Source: Chitinophagaceae bacterium (GTDB lineage Bacteria > Bacteroidota > Bacteroidia > Chitinophagales > Chitinophagaceae). Taken from it: a DNA stretch of 39,867 nt. The notes beneath the pieces are model-generated. The model saw only the letters and a program-made list of their open reading frames with translations. It did no database searches and had not been told where the DNA came from. A program made the position numbers and the translations under genes. This document shows positions 1 through 9,716 of this stretch, piece after piece (positions within the stretch are counted from its first letter, which is position 1; each line of letters opens with the position of its first letter). The stretch spans positions 1 to 39,867 of the forward strand of contig JAIYAN010000025.1 of the NCBI GenBank assembly GCA_027489035.1, in the 5' to 3' direction.

Positions 1-2
1 CA

Positions 3-3000
3 AATTGCGCAAGTTCTACGGGTAGTATAATTTTAAACGGGTTGACTGCATCAACTTTGTACACAGTAAATTATATAAATCCAGCGGGTGCACAGATAAC
101 ATCAACTTTAACAAGCAGTTCAAGTGGCGTTATAACAATATCATCACTTCCTGCAGGCTCTTATTCTAATATCTATGTAGTATTAAATGATTGTCCATCT
201 GCACCAGTTGGTCCGTTTAATTTAGTAGACCCAACGCCGCCACCTGTTCCATCTGCAACAAATAATAGTGCAATTTGTGATGGCGAATCTTTACAATTAA
301 ACGCTACAACAACATCAGCGGGTACAGCAACATGGAGTTGGACGGGTCCAAATGGATTTTTAAGTTCTTTACAGAATCCACAGATTACTTCGGCAACACT
401 AGTAAATGCTGGTATTTATAATGTAACGGTTACCATTAATAGCTGTACTTCCTCAGCAGGTACAACAACCGTAATTGTTAATCCGCGCCCATTGGCTCCT
501 GTTGCTCCTAATCCAGTTGTTTATTGCCAATTTGATGTACCTGTTCCGCTTACTGCAACAGCATTACCTGGTCATACGTTGAATTGGTATACATCTTTAA
601 CTGGAGGAACGGCTTCTGCAACTGCGCCAACTCCATCAACAAGTACTACTTCTCCAATTTCATATTTTGTGAGTCAAACTACTCCAGAAAACTGCGAAGG
701 CGAAAGAGCGCAAATAGATATTATTGTAAATCCAACACCAGTAGTTTCTGGTCAATCACAAACAATTTGTAGCGGTGCAAACTTTTCTATTTCTCCAAGC
801 GGAACATCAAGTGTTCCTTCCAACACCCTTTATTCATGGGGCCTTCCAGTGGTAACAGGAGGTATAACAGGCGGTGCAACTGGAACGAACCAAACTAATA
901 TAACAGGCACTTTGTTTAATCCTACCGATTCTATACAAACTGCAACATATATAGTTACGCCAATTTCAGGTAACTGTCCAGGTGATACATTTACAGTGGT
1001 TATTTCTGTTAATCCAGCACCTCGAATTGTTTTTTCTTTACCAAATCAATCTATATGTTCAGGTGATATTTCGCAAGCAATAACATTAACATCGCCTACT
1101 CCAGGTGCTGTCATTCCATGGACTTCAATACTACCAACTGGAATCATTGGTGTAACACTTTCTGGATCTGGTACAATTCCTGCACAAACATTAATAAATA
1201 TTACCCCGAATCCAATTACAATTACTTATACGGCAACGGCTTCTACGACGGGCACTTCGGCTTGTCCTGGCACTCCAACTCCTTATCAAATTGTAGTTAC
1301 GCCAACTCCAGTTATTCCAAATTCAACAGAAACAATTTGTAGCGGAGGGTTCTTTAATGCACAGCCAGTAAATAATTCAAATACAATAGTACCATTTGGT
1401 ACAACATATACTTGGACGGTATCGAGCAATTCGAATATTACAGGTCAAGTAAATCAGCCAGTTCCACAAACATCAATTGCAGATACGTTAACCAATATTA
1501 GCAATGTACCGCAAACCATTGTGTATACAGTAGAACCAAGGTCTGGCATTGCAGATTCTTGTATCGGTCAGCGATTTACAATTACGGTAACGGTAAATCC
1601 AAAACCAGTAATCCCAACATTAACACAAACTGTTTGTAGTGAAACAGGATTTTTATTGAATCCAATAAATGCTCAACCCGACTCTAATACAATAGTACCT
1701 AATGCTACAGTGTATAATTGGTCCGCTCCAACACTTCCTGTAGGGATGAGTGGCGCTGCATCAGGAACGAATGAAACAACAATTAACGGTACTTTATTTA
1801 ATACCACATTTGCGCCAATAACAATAACATATGTGGTTACACCAACTTCAGGTGCAGCAGGAAGTTGCCCAGGATTACCATTCAATGTTGAGATCACCGT
1901 AAATCCGCTTGCTTCTATCAGCAACAATCCCTTGAGTCAACCTGTTTGTAATGGCAATACCACTCTACCGGTAAACTGGTCTTCTTTTACAGACAGTGCA
2001 ACATATTCATGGACGTTAGTTTCATTTGGAAGTGTAACAGGATATCTACCAGCAGGTAATGGCCCTACACTTGGAGTAATGACTTTATCCAATAATGGAA
2101 TAGCACAAGATTCTGTAGTATATGCTGTATCATCTACAGCCAATGCATGCGCTGGTCCAGCAACCAATTATACCATTTATGTGAATCCGGATGCAAATGC
2201 AAATTATACCTATCCTTATGACACTGCTTGTTGGCCGTATGCAATTGTTATTAACAATACGTCACCACTTTCACCAGGAAATATAAACATTCCAAATGGC
2301 AGTTACAATTGGTATACGATTGATAATATTGGAACGGAAACCTTTATTGGAACGGGCTCATTATTTCCAGGATATTCTATTTCAGGACCAAGCGATTCCA
2401 TCAAAATAAAAATGGTTGCTATAAGTGCATTTGGTTGTAAAAATGATAGTTTAACACATACCTTCTTTACCAAACCAAAACCAACCGCAGCATTTACGAT
2501 GTCTAACCGAGACAGTTGTGGACCTCTAACCATTTCATTTGTCAATCAAACCAATATTATAGATACATTTAGATATCAATGGAATTTTGGAAACGGACAA
2601 ACATCAACGGCTACAAATCCACCACCGGTAACGTATTTAAGCAATCCAACATTTTTTGATACTACTTATTATATAACGCTACGTGCATTTAATGAATGTG
2701 ATACCACAACTTATTTAGACAGTGTAATTGTAAGAGCTGATCCTAAGGCAAGATTTGCAGTTTCATCTTCATCAGGTTGTTCGCCATTTACCATACAAGT
2801 TACAAACAGCTCATTGGGTAATCCACATACCTATTATTGGGATTTTGGAGATGGTACGCCAATTATAACCACCACAACACTTGGTACATTATCACACACC
2901 TATTACACAGGAATTGTTGATACTTTTGAGCTTAAACTTGTTGCAATAAGTGCTTGTGGAAGAGATTCGCAAATTATAAAAATTCGTGTAGCACCTAATG

Positions 3001-5381
3001 TAATTAATCCTGGCGTTTCTGTAAATGCAACAGAATTATATGGTTGTGTTTCACATTCAGTAAACTTTATAAACACAAGTACAGGAGCAACTAATTTTAC
3101 TTGGAATTTTGGAGATGGCACACCATTGCAAACTACAAATTTCTTTCAAACCATTGTAAATCATACATACAATACAGCAGGTAATTTTAATATCCAAATC
3201 AATATGACAAACGGTTGTAGCGATACATCTATAAATACATCCATTACCGTTTATCCGCGTCCAACCGCAGCGTTTACGACCAATCAAACTGTTTATTGTT
3301 TTGGGGATACCACCCGATTTATCAATAATTCCATCAACGCCACCAATTATATTTGGAGCTTTGGAAATGGGGTAATTAATACAAATTTCCAACCAAATTA
3401 TATGTACTTAAATCCAGGTGTATATAATATACAATTGGAAGCACAACAAAGTAATGCAACTGGTTTGGTATGTTTTGATACCATAACAAGATCGATTACT
3501 ATTTTGAATAAACCCGATACTGGAATCATTACCAACATAAACCCAGTGAATTGCTCTCCTTTTATAATCACAGGATCTGTGCCAGGCTATACTACGGAAT
3601 CAATAACCTGGTATGTATATGATACCACACTTCCAGTTTATCCTGTTGTAATTTCTAATCCTATATTAAATTATACGTTTAATAATTCGGGTAGATTTAA
3701 AGTGGTTATGGTAATAGAAAACGCGTTAGGTTGTAAGGATAGTACATTTAGATTTTTAGACGTTTATGCTAAACCGGTAGCGGCTTTCGCGCCATTAAAT
3801 CTAACAACTTGTAGTTTGGATACAATAGTATCGTACATAAATAATTCTACAGCAAATATATATACGCCATTAACTTATCGTTGGTATGTAGATGGTATTC
3901 AACGCGCAACATCAGGCAATTTTACATATCGATATACGGCATTGCCAACTGATATTTTACCAAGGATATTTGATACCAAACTGATTGCTACCAACTCGGT
4001 TGGATGTGCTGATTCAGTAACGGGTAGATTACAAATGAACCCTACCGCAAAATCAATTTTTACATTAAGCAATCCACAAGCTTGTATTCCATTTGTTGCA
4101 GCAATTAACAATAGTTCAACGTACGCAACAAATTATCAATGGTATTTAAATGGCGTGTTGGTGAGTACAGACGAAAATCCAATTATCAATATCACCACAG
4201 CAAATACAAACTATACGGTAACTTTAATTGTATCTAATATTTATGCTTGTCGCCCAGATACCAGTAGCTTTACTTTCCGTTCTCGCGTAATGCCTATTGC
4301 AGCATTTAGTTTCAATGACACGTTAGGTTGTAATGGCCAACTCGCTGTAGTTACAACAAACAATAGTCAATTTGCAAATTCATACATCTGGCAGTGGGGT
4401 GATGCTTCTCCCAATAGTACTTTGTTTAATCCAACCCATTTATTTACTTCAATTGGCAATTTTAATACCACACTAACGGCATCGGATGGGGTTTGTACGG
4501 ATACCGTAAGTCATTCTGTTGTTGTATCTCAAAAACCTACAGCAAACTTCATCGCCAATAATTTAAAAAATTGTGATACCGCTGGTGTTCGATTTATAAA
4601 CTTGACGGCAAACGCAACTTCGTTTTTATGGACCGTAAGTAACGGATATACTACCACCGAAACATCGCCAACAATAATTTTACCACCAAGTGCAATCTCA
4701 TATTCAGTAACGTTATTGGCAATAAATGCAGACGGTTGCAGAGATTCCTTAACAAGAGCGAATTATATTAAAGTGTATGCATTGCCACAAGCTGATTTCA
4801 CCATCACGCCATCATCAACGATTTACATACCAAATTATACTTTTGGATTTTTAAATTTAACCCCAGATTATCCAATTTATAAATACAATTGGTCGCTTGG
4901 AGACGGTTCGTTTGCCATTACAAGAGACGTGGTTTCTCATTTGTATAATGATACCGGAAATTATGAAGTACGTTTAACGGTATTGGATACTACTACAAGC
5001 TGTGTGGATACAGTGATTAAATATGCACGAATTATAGGTTATCCAGGATATTTATATGTTCCAAATGCATTTTATGCCAACAGCACCCAAATCGATTTTA
5101 AATATTTTAAACCATTGGGAAAAGGATTGGCAGAATATGAGTTAATGATATTCGATAGTTGGGGAAAATTATTGTTTAGAACAACCAGATTAGATTATGC
5201 TGGCAGTCCTGTTGACGCATGGGATGGAACATTTAAAGGAGCTCCAATGCCACAAGATGCTTATGCATGGAAAATCAAAGCTCGATTTAGAAACGGCAAA
5301 GTTTGGGAAGGAATGAATTACGATAAATCACAGCAAGGCCAACCTGCACACAGTTTTGGAACGTTAACCTTATTTAGATAG
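3..5381 (+). CDS. Large Ig/PKD-repeat surface protein with T9SS type-B (gliding motility-associated) sorting domain, 5' end missing
   Basis: The reading frame is open to the left edge, so the N-terminus and signal peptide lie outside the window; 1,792 residues are visible. The first half contains Ig/PKD-like modules, including five ~95-100-residue repeats (about nt 730-2190). The second half has PKD-type modules with signatures such as WNFGNG (~2581), WDFGDGTP (~2839), WNFGDGTP (~3103), WSFGNG (~3355) and WSLGDG (~4892). The last ~110 residues (from about nt 5050) match the gliding motility-associated C-terminal domain: VPNAF near its start, a central MIFDSWGKLLF, then WDGTFKG and a terminal GTLTLFR. 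In this family the domain directs export through the type IX system, so the product is inferred to be surface-attached or secreted, possibly an adhesin. The next gene, 2 bases downstream, encodes a PorP/SprF-like protein, the usual partner of type-B substrates. The ligand is unknown. Confidence 0.9.
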   Translation, partial: NCASSTGSIILNGLTASTLYTVNYINPAGAQITSTLTSSSSGVITISSLPAGSYSNIYVVLNDCPSAPVGPFNLVDPTPPPVPSATNNSAICDGESLQLNATTTSAGTATWSWTGPNGFLSSLQNPQITSATLVNAGIYNVTVTINSCTSSAGTTTVIVNPRPLAPVAPNPVVYCQFDVPVPLTATALPGHTLNWYTSLTGGTASATAPTPSTSTTSPISYFVSQTTPENCEGERAQIDIIVNPTPVVSGQSQTICSGANFSISPSGTSSVPSNTLYSWGLPVVTGGITGGATGTNQTNITGTLFNPTDSIQTATYIVTPISGNCPGDTFTVVISVNPAPRIVFSLPNQSICSGDISQAITLTSPTPGAVIPWTSILPTGIIGVTLSGSGTIPAQTLINITPNPITITYTATASTTGTSACPGTPTPYQIVVTPTPVIPNSTETICSGGFFNAQPVNNSNTIVPFGTTYTWTVSSNSNITGQVNQPVPQTSIADTLTNISNVPQTIVYTVEPRSGIADSCIGQRFTITVTVNPKPVIPTLTQTVCSETGFLLNPINAQPDSNTIVPNATVYNWSAPTLPVGMSGAASGTNETTINGTLFNTTFAPITITYVVTPTSGAAGSCPGLPFNVEITVNPLASISNNPLSQPVCNGNTTLPVNWSSFTDSATYSWTLVSFGSVTGYLPAGNGPTLGVMTLSNNGIAQDSVVYAVSSTANACAGPATNYTIYVNPDANANYTYPYDTACWPYAIVINNTSPLSPGNINIPNGSYNWYTIDNIGTETFIGTGSLFPGYSISGPSDSIKIKMVAISAFGCKNDSLTHTFFTKPKPTAAFTMSNRDSCGPLTISFVNQTNIIDTFRYQWNFGNGQTSTATNPPPVTYLSNPTFFDTTYYITLRAFNECDTTTYLDSVIVRADPKARFAVSSSSGCSPFTIQVTNSSLGNPHTYYWDFGDGTPIITTTTLGTLSHTYYTGIVDTFELKLVAISACGRDSQIIKIRVAPNVINPGVSVNATELYGCVSHSVNFINTSTGATNFTWNFGDGTPLQTTNFFQTIVNHTYNTAGNFNIQINMTNGCSDTSINTSITVYPRPTAAFTTNQTVYCFGDTTRFINNSINATNYIWSFGNGVINTNFQPNYMYLNPGVYNIQLEAQQSNATGLVCFDTITRSITILNKPDTGIITNINPVNCSPFIITGSVPGYTTESITWYVYDTTLPVYPVVISNPILNYTFNNSGRFKVVMVIENALGCKDSTFRFLDVYAKPVAAFAPLNLTTCSLDTIVSYINNSTANIYTPLTYRWYVDGIQRATSGNFTYRYTALPTDILPRIFDTKLIATNSVGCADSVTGRLQMNPTAKSIFTLSNPQACIPFVAAINNSSTYATNYQWYLNGVLVSTDENPIINITTANTNYTVTLIVSNIYACRPDTSSFTFRSRVMPIAAFSFNDTLGCNGQLAVVTTNNSQFANSYIWQWGDASPNSTLFNPTHLFTSIGNFNTTLTASDGVCTDTVSHSVVVSQKPTANFIANNLKNCDTAGVRFINLTANATSFLWTVSNGYTTTETSPTIILPPSAISYSVTLLAINADGCRDSLTRANYIKVYALPQADFTITPSSTIYIPNYTFGFLNLTPDYPIYKYNWSLGDGSFAITRDVVSHLYNDTGNYEVRLTVLDTTTSCVDTVIKYARIIGYPGYLYVPNAFYANSTQIDFKYFKPLGKGLAEYELMIFDSWGKLLFRTTRLDYAGSPVDAWDGTFKGAPMPQDAYAWKIKARFRNGKVWEGMNYDKSQQGQPAHSFGTLTLFR
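730..2190 (+). repeat. Five tandem PKD-like protein modules
   Basis: Within the first gene, five consecutive modules of about 95-102 residues begin near nt 730, 1018, 1303, 1603 and 1909. Most open with a variant of Q-T-[IV]-C-S-G and all end near V-[NT]-P. The first and fourth share the string GTN(Q/E)T and a following GTLFN, so they are the closest pair. The modules have diverged at the DNA level, suggesting old duplications. A structural role as a stalk is inferred. Confidence 0.75.
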
Positions 5382-5383
5382 TT

Positions 5384-6442
5384 ATGAAAAAAATTACTTT
5401 AACCTTATTTGTTTTATTAACGTTCCATTTTGGTTTTACTCAAGATGCACTGTATAGTCAGTTTAATTATACGCCTATGTATTTTAATCCAGGATTAACG
5501 GGCACAGGAAAAGACTATCTGCGGTTATCAGCAGTTTCAAAATTGCAATGGTTCAATTTGTATAAGCCATTTAAATATTTTTCTGGTGGAATGGATTATG
5601 CCATTTATGACGACAGTAGAAGAAATATTTTAAACCTTGGACTTAATGTAAATCATCAATCAAAAGGATATATTTCAAACACAAATATCAGTGGTATTGT
5701 AGGAAGAAGTTTTGGTACCAACGTGAGTTGTAAAGAATGGTTTTTAAATATTGCCATACAAGCTGGATATAATTTTGCCAGAGTAAATCCATCTCAATTT
5801 GTATTTATAGATCAGATCAATCAAAATGGCATAACCGGTTTACCATCTGATGTAGAATTGTTTAAAACCATAAATTCTAAAAACTATTTTGATTTTTCTT
5901 CAGGATTTGTTTTTACGTATAGAAATTTTATGATTGGAGCTGCTGTACATCACATGAACGAGCCGGCAACAAGTTTTGTAGGAACGCCTGATGATTCAAA
6001 GCTTCCTAAAAAAATAACTTCTCATATAAGTTATAGTAATGAAAATGAATATAGCGTTATAGGTTTAAAGCCTACGATTATTACACAGTTTCAAGGTAAA
6101 TCAAGTGTTATTAGCGCAGGTGGAATTATAGATTACGCAGACTTCCCCATCGAGTTTGGATTGTGGTATCGAAATGCAATTGGCTTAGCCAACAACAGCA
6201 GCTTTTGCATAGGCGTTACTTGGAAATTGGGCAAGAAAATGGCGCTATTAGATAAAGGCGCATACACCTCTAAGATTGGTTTAAATTATGATGTGGATAT
6301 GTATAGACCAGGAATAAAAACTACGTTTGGTAGTATGGAATTTGGTGTTCAAAAAGATTTTAATGTAAAAGGTGGAGACGTACTTTGTCCAACTGGAAAC
6401 TCTGGAGATTGCAATGTGCGTTATCCTTGGCAATTTTTCTAA
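5384..6442 (+). CDS. PorP/SprF family type IX secretion system membrane protein
   Basis: The 352-residue product starts with a signal peptide (MKKITLTLFVLLTFHFGFTQ) followed by the family's characteristic start: DALYSQFNYTPMYFNPGLTG. The rest has the alternating pattern of an outer-membrane beta-barrel and ends in an aromatic residue (WQFF). PorP/SprF-like proteins sit in the outer membrane of T9SS-bearing Bacteroidota; SprF is needed for surface delivery of the adhesin SprB, and related copies usually lie beside genes for type-B sorting-domain proteins. That is the case here: the start codon lies 2 bases after the stop of the repeat protein, so the two are almost certainly co-transcribed. 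The inferred role is export or anchoring of that neighbour. Length is normal for the family. Confidence 0.92.
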   Translation: MKKITLTLFVLLTFHFGFTQDALYSQFNYTPMYFNPGLTGTGKDYLRLSAVSKLQWFNLYKPFKYFSGGMDYAIYDDSRRNILNLGLNVNHQSKGYISNTNISGIVGRSFGTNVSCKEWFLNIAIQAGYNFARVNPSQFVFIDQINQNGITGLPSDVELFKTINSKNYFDFSSGFVFTYRNFMIGAAVHHMNEPATSFVGTPDDSKLPKKITSHISYSNENEYSVIGLKPTIITQFQGKSSVISAGGIIDYADFPIEFGLWYRNAIGLANNSSFCIGVTWKLGKKMALLDKGAYTSKIGLNYDVDMYRPGIKTTFGSMEFGVQKDFNVKGGDVLCPTGNSGDCNVRYPWQFF

Positions 6443-6588
6443 AAAGTTGATTTATTTCAAAAAAATAAGTGATTAACATCATCATTTCAAAATAGTATTT
6501 TTTTGAATTTCGAAATCAGAATTTACCATAGATTTTTCTGTCATGAGGAAAATATTTATGGCATTTAAAATCGAAATTTAAATTTGAA

Positions 6589-7347
6589 ATGAATACTGTT
6601 TTAATTTTCTTCATTACGCATTGGTATTTATCACTATTCAGTCAATCTTTTTTTGATCATCGTTATGCGGCACATCGCGATTTTACGATGAACAAATTCT
6701 GGGAAAGATTTTTTTACATTTTCACTTACATCACACAAGGCGCTTCATATATGAGTCCTAGGGCTTACGCCATCATGCATCGAATGCACCATGCATATAC
6801 GGATACCGAAAATGATCCTCATTCGCCGAGGCATTCAAAAGGTGTAATTGATATGATGCTTAGAACCAATAGAATTTATCTTGGCATATTAAAAGGAACA
6901 ATTGTACCCGAGTCTCAATTTACAAAGCTAGTACCCGATTGGCCTGCGTTTGATAAGTTTGCGGTTACTTATGCTTCGAGCATTTTCTGGACTGTTTTGT
7001 ATGTAATATTTTATATTAATTACGCACCAAATTATTGGTGGTTTTTATTGGTTCCAATTCATGTTTTGATGGGCCCTATTCACGGTACAATTATAAATTG
7101 GTTTGCGCATAAATATGGGTATAAAAATTTTGAGATGGATAACACTGCTCGTAATTTAATGCCGGTAGATATTTTTATGCTTGGCGAAGGATATCACAAC
7201 AATCACCATAAATTTTCAACACGCGCTAATTTTGGCTATCATTGGTACGAAATAGATCCTGTTTATTGGGTCATTTTATTTTTAAATATGCTTGGTATCA
7301 TTCAATTAAAAAAAGAAAGTAAGGCATTTGTTGAAAATGTATTTTGA
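6589..7347 (+). CDS. Fatty acid desaturase (acyl-CoA Delta-9 desaturase-like)
   Basis: The 252-residue membrane protein carries the three histidine boxes that bind the di-iron centre of membrane desaturases: H24RYAAH29 (HX4H), H64RMHH68 (HXXHH) and H203NNHH207 (HXXHH, preceded by GEGY). Hydrophobic segments lie near residues 3-22, 40-55, 105-130 and 225-245. It is a short bacterial form of the family, which introduces a double bond into fatty acyl chains and so adjusts membrane fluidity. The substrate (acyl-CoA or lipid-bound chain) cannot be told from sequence. The ATG at 6589 places box 1 at the usual distance from the N-terminus. It stands alone: 146 bases follow porP and 89 precede the selenium genes. 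No electron-donor gene is adjacent. Confidence 0.9.
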   Translation: MNTVLIFFITHWYLSLFSQSFFDHRYAAHRDFTMNKFWERFFYIFTYITQGASYMSPRAYAIMHRMHHAYTDTENDPHSPRHSKGVIDMMLRTNRIYLGILKGTIVPESQFTKLVPDWPAFDKFAVTYASSIFWTVLYVIFYINYAPNYWWFLLVPIHVLMGPIHGTIINWFAHKYGYKNFEMDNTARNLMPVDIFMLGEGYHNNHHKFSTRANFGYHWYEIDPVYWVILFLNMLGIIQLKKESKAFVENVF

Positions 7348-7436
7348 TGTGTGTTAAATCGTTATCCTTTCTTTAATAATTTATTTATTCATCTTTCCCT
7401 TTTCATAATTACCTTAGTTGCTTGTTATCAGGCATT

Positions 7437-8486
7437 ATGAAAAAAATTAGCATTTCAGAATTTATTACACTTTCAGCACATCATTTGGTATTTGATGTAA
7501 GAAGTCCTGATGAATATAATCATGCGCATTATCCTGGCGCGGTGTCGTTACCGTTATTTTCAGATGAGGAGCGTAAAGTTGTTGGCACTGCATATAAAAA
7601 GCAAAGCAAAGAAATGGCCATTAAATTGGGTTTGGATTTCTTTGGTATAAAAATGCGCAGTATGGTAGAGGAGGTGGAGAAATTATGCAATCGGATTCAG
7701 CCCAACGATAAAAAAATATTAGTGCATTGTTGGCGTGGAGGCATGCGAAGCGCAGCTGTGGCCTGGTTGCTTAATTTATATGGGTATGAAGTGTATGTTT
7801 TAGAAGGAGGGTATAAAGCATTTAGAAATTGGGTATTGTTACAATTTGAATATCCATATCAAATAAAAGTATTGGGCGGTTACACCGGAAGCGCAAAAAC
7901 AGAAACACTTCAAGAGCTGGAAAAATTAGGAGAAAACATAATTGATTTGGAAGGCATTGCAAACCATAAGGGATCTGCATTTGGTGGAATTGGACAAATG
8001 CCTCAACCTACGCAGGAAATGTTTGAAAATATTTTAGCGCTTAAAATTTCGGAAAAAATTTCTCAACAAAAGATACAATGGTTTTGGGTAGAAGATGAAA
8101 GTCAGCGTATTGGAAATTTAATTATTCCCAACGCCTTTTGGGATAGCATCAGAAATTCTACTTTATTTTTTATAGATATTCGTTTTGAAGATCGATTAAA
8201 CTTTATAAATCAAACTTATGGTAATCTTGATATTGAAGCGTTAAAAGAAGCCACCATAAGAATACAAAAACGTTTCGGTCCTAATGAAACTAAGATAACT
8301 CTTGCGTTTTTGGATGAAAATAATATAAAAGCAGCGTTTGAGATTTTACTCAACTATTACGATAAACAGTATATAACGGCATTATATAAACGAGAAAATG
8401 TAGAACATCTCATACAAAAAATTGTACTAACTGAGATAAACCCAAAATCTAATGCAGAAATGGTTTTATCATCGCAAAAAAATTAA
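7437..8486 (+). CDS. mnmH: tRNA 2-selenouridine synthase (SelU/MnmH)
   Basis: This 349-residue protein has an N-terminal rhodanese domain with catalytic Cys98 in VHCWRGGMRS, then a P-loop domain with the Walker A motif GGYTGSAKT (residues 147-155). Rhodanese plus P-loop in this order is the signature of MnmH, which replaces sulfur with selenium at the wobble 2-thiouridine of certain tRNAs, through a geranylated intermediate, using selenophosphate. The downstream gene, starting 5 bases after the stop, encodes selenophosphate synthetase, which supplies the donor. I chose the ATG at 7437 because it gives MKKISISEF, leading directly into the rhodanese fold; an in-frame TTG at 7422 would add only five residues. 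Confidence 0.93.
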   Translation: MKKISISEFITLSAHHLVFDVRSPDEYNHAHYPGAVSLPLFSDEERKVVGTAYKKQSKEMAIKLGLDFFGIKMRSMVEEVEKLCNRIQPNDKKILVHCWRGGMRSAAVAWLLNLYGYEVYVLEGGYKAFRNWVLLQFEYPYQIKVLGGYTGSAKTETLQELEKLGENIIDLEGIANHKGSAFGGIGQMPQPTQEMFENILALKISEKISQQKIQWFWVEDESQRIGNLIIPNAFWDSIRNSTLFFIDIRFEDRLNFINQTYGNLDIEALKEATIRIQKRFGPNETKITLAFLDENNIKAAFEILLNYYDKQYITALYKRENVEHLIQKIVLTEINPKSNAEMVLSSQKN

Positions 8487-8491
8487 TAACA

Positions 8492-9547
8492 TTGGAAGAG
8501 AAAATAAAATTAACGCAGTTTTCAAAAGGTGCTGGATGTGGATGTAAAATTGCACCGAATGTATTGCAGGAGATGCTTTCATCAAATGTAGCACCTATGC
8601 ATTTCCCTAATTTATTAGTAGGCAATAATACCAATGATGATGCAGCGGTTTATGACATTGGCGGAGGAAAATCAATCATTTCTACAACAGATTTTTTTAT
8701 GCCTATTGTAGATGATGCATTTAATTTTGGACAAATCGCTTCAGCCAATGCAATCAGTGATGTGTATGCGATGGGTGGAAAACCATTAATGGCGGTAGCT
8801 ATTTTAGGTTGGCCAATTGAAAAATTATCAACTGATTTGGCACGTCAAGTATTAGATGGTGCGCGAGATATTTGTTCAAAAGCGGGAATACCTTTGGCTG
8901 GTGGACATACCATTGACACACAAGAACCAATGTTTGGATTAGCAGTAACGGGTATGGTAGACACTCCAAACATTAAAAAAAACAATACCAGCAAAGAAGG
9001 CGATTTGTTATTTATTACAAAGCCAATAGGGGTGGGTATTTTAGCCACGGCGCAAAAAAGAGGATTAATTGAAGAGTCACATCTTTCCGCGATGATATTG
9101 CAAATGACCACACTAAATTCTATTGGTGAAAAACTAGCACAATTAGAAGGCGTTACTGCAGTAACCGATGTTACAGGCTTTGGTTTACTTGGACATTGCA
9201 TAGAAATGGCAGATGGGGCTAATTTGTCTGCAGAATTATTTTACTCAAAAATTCCAGTAATTGCTGGTGCAAAGGAATATCTTTCGCAAAGAATTGTACC
9301 TGATGCAACCTATAGAAACTGGAACAGTTATTCCACAAAAACCAGTTTTGAAAAAGGGGTGAATGTGATGGAAGCATTTAATTTATTGCCCGATCCACAA
9401 ACCAATGGCGGATTATTGTTTAGCGTGAATCCAAATGCTTTAGAAGAAGTAGTAGCATTACTCAAACAAAATGGATTAGACAATTTTATTGAACCTATTG
9501 GTGTTTTTGTAGCTAGAAGAGAAAAAGCGATAGAGATAAAGGTTTAA
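8492..9547 (+). CDS. selD: Selenide, water dikinase (selenophosphate synthetase)
   Basis: SelD makes selenophosphate from selenide and ATP. The N-terminus reads KLTQFSKGAGCGCKIAP, placing the catalytic pair at Cys16 and Lys19 (Cys17/Lys20 in E. coli); the active position is cysteine, not selenocysteine. The ATP-binding signatures DDAAVYDIG and TDFFMP follow, and later GGHTID and TDVTGFGLLGH, as in the AIRS/PurM-like fold. Length (351) is normal. The start is TTG at 8492: the upstream frame offers no ATG before a stop at 8450, and the next in-frame ATG would delete the catalytic cysteine. The gene follows mnmH by 5 bases, so the two form an operon for tRNA selenation. No selA, selB or tRNA-Sec gene is visible here. 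Confidence 0.94.
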   Translation: MEEKIKLTQFSKGAGCGCKIAPNVLQEMLSSNVAPMHFPNLLVGNNTNDDAAVYDIGGGKSIISTTDFFMPIVDDAFNFGQIASANAISDVYAMGGKPLMAVAILGWPIEKLSTDLARQVLDGARDICSKAGIPLAGGHTIDTQEPMFGLAVTGMVDTPNIKKNNTSKEGDLLFITKPIGVGILATAQKRGLIEESHLSAMILQMTTLNSIGEKLAQLEGVTAVTDVTGFGLLGHCIEMADGANLSAELFYSKIPVIAGAKEYLSQRIVPDATYRNWNSYSTKTSFEKGVNVMEAFNLLPDPQTNGGLLFSVNPNALEEVVALLKQNGLDNFIEPIGVFVARREKAIEIKV

Positions 9548-9688
9548 AAGTTTAATGGTTTAAATTGCTTCGCGGGTTTAAGGTAGAGAGGTTTAAAAGT
9601 TTAATGGTTTAAGTTGCTTCGCGGGTTTAAGGAATAGAAGTTTAAAAGTTTAATGGTTTAAGTTGCTGCGCGGGTTTAAGGTGGAGGA
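9542..9688 (+). repeat. Three 49-bp direct repeats after selD
   Basis: Three copies start at 9542, 9591 and 9640 with an exact period of 49 bases. Each contains GTTTAAAAGTTTAATGGTTTA, then TTGCT[T/G]CGCGGG and TTTAAGG; copies differ by few substitutions, mostly in the last ten bases. The first copy begins inside the last codons of selD and supplies its TAA stop. A related but diverged string, inverted, occurs at about 15917-15961. They fill the gap between selD and the convergent pterin dehydratase gene. Confidence 0.9.
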
Positions 9689-9716
9689 GTCTCAATAATT
9701 CAACTCAATATCTGAT

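Noticed and set aside
42..44. TTG at 42 as the start of the first gene
   Set aside because: The frame stays open from base 3 and the protein already looks like the middle of a repeat domain; the gene is cut by the window edge.
6579..6586. TAAATTTG as a promoter of the desaturase gene
   Set aside because: It lies 2 bases before the ATG, so transcription would begin at or after the start codon.
9542..9688. CRISPR array
   Set aside because: The units are contiguous tandem copies with no unique spacers, and no cas genes are nearby.
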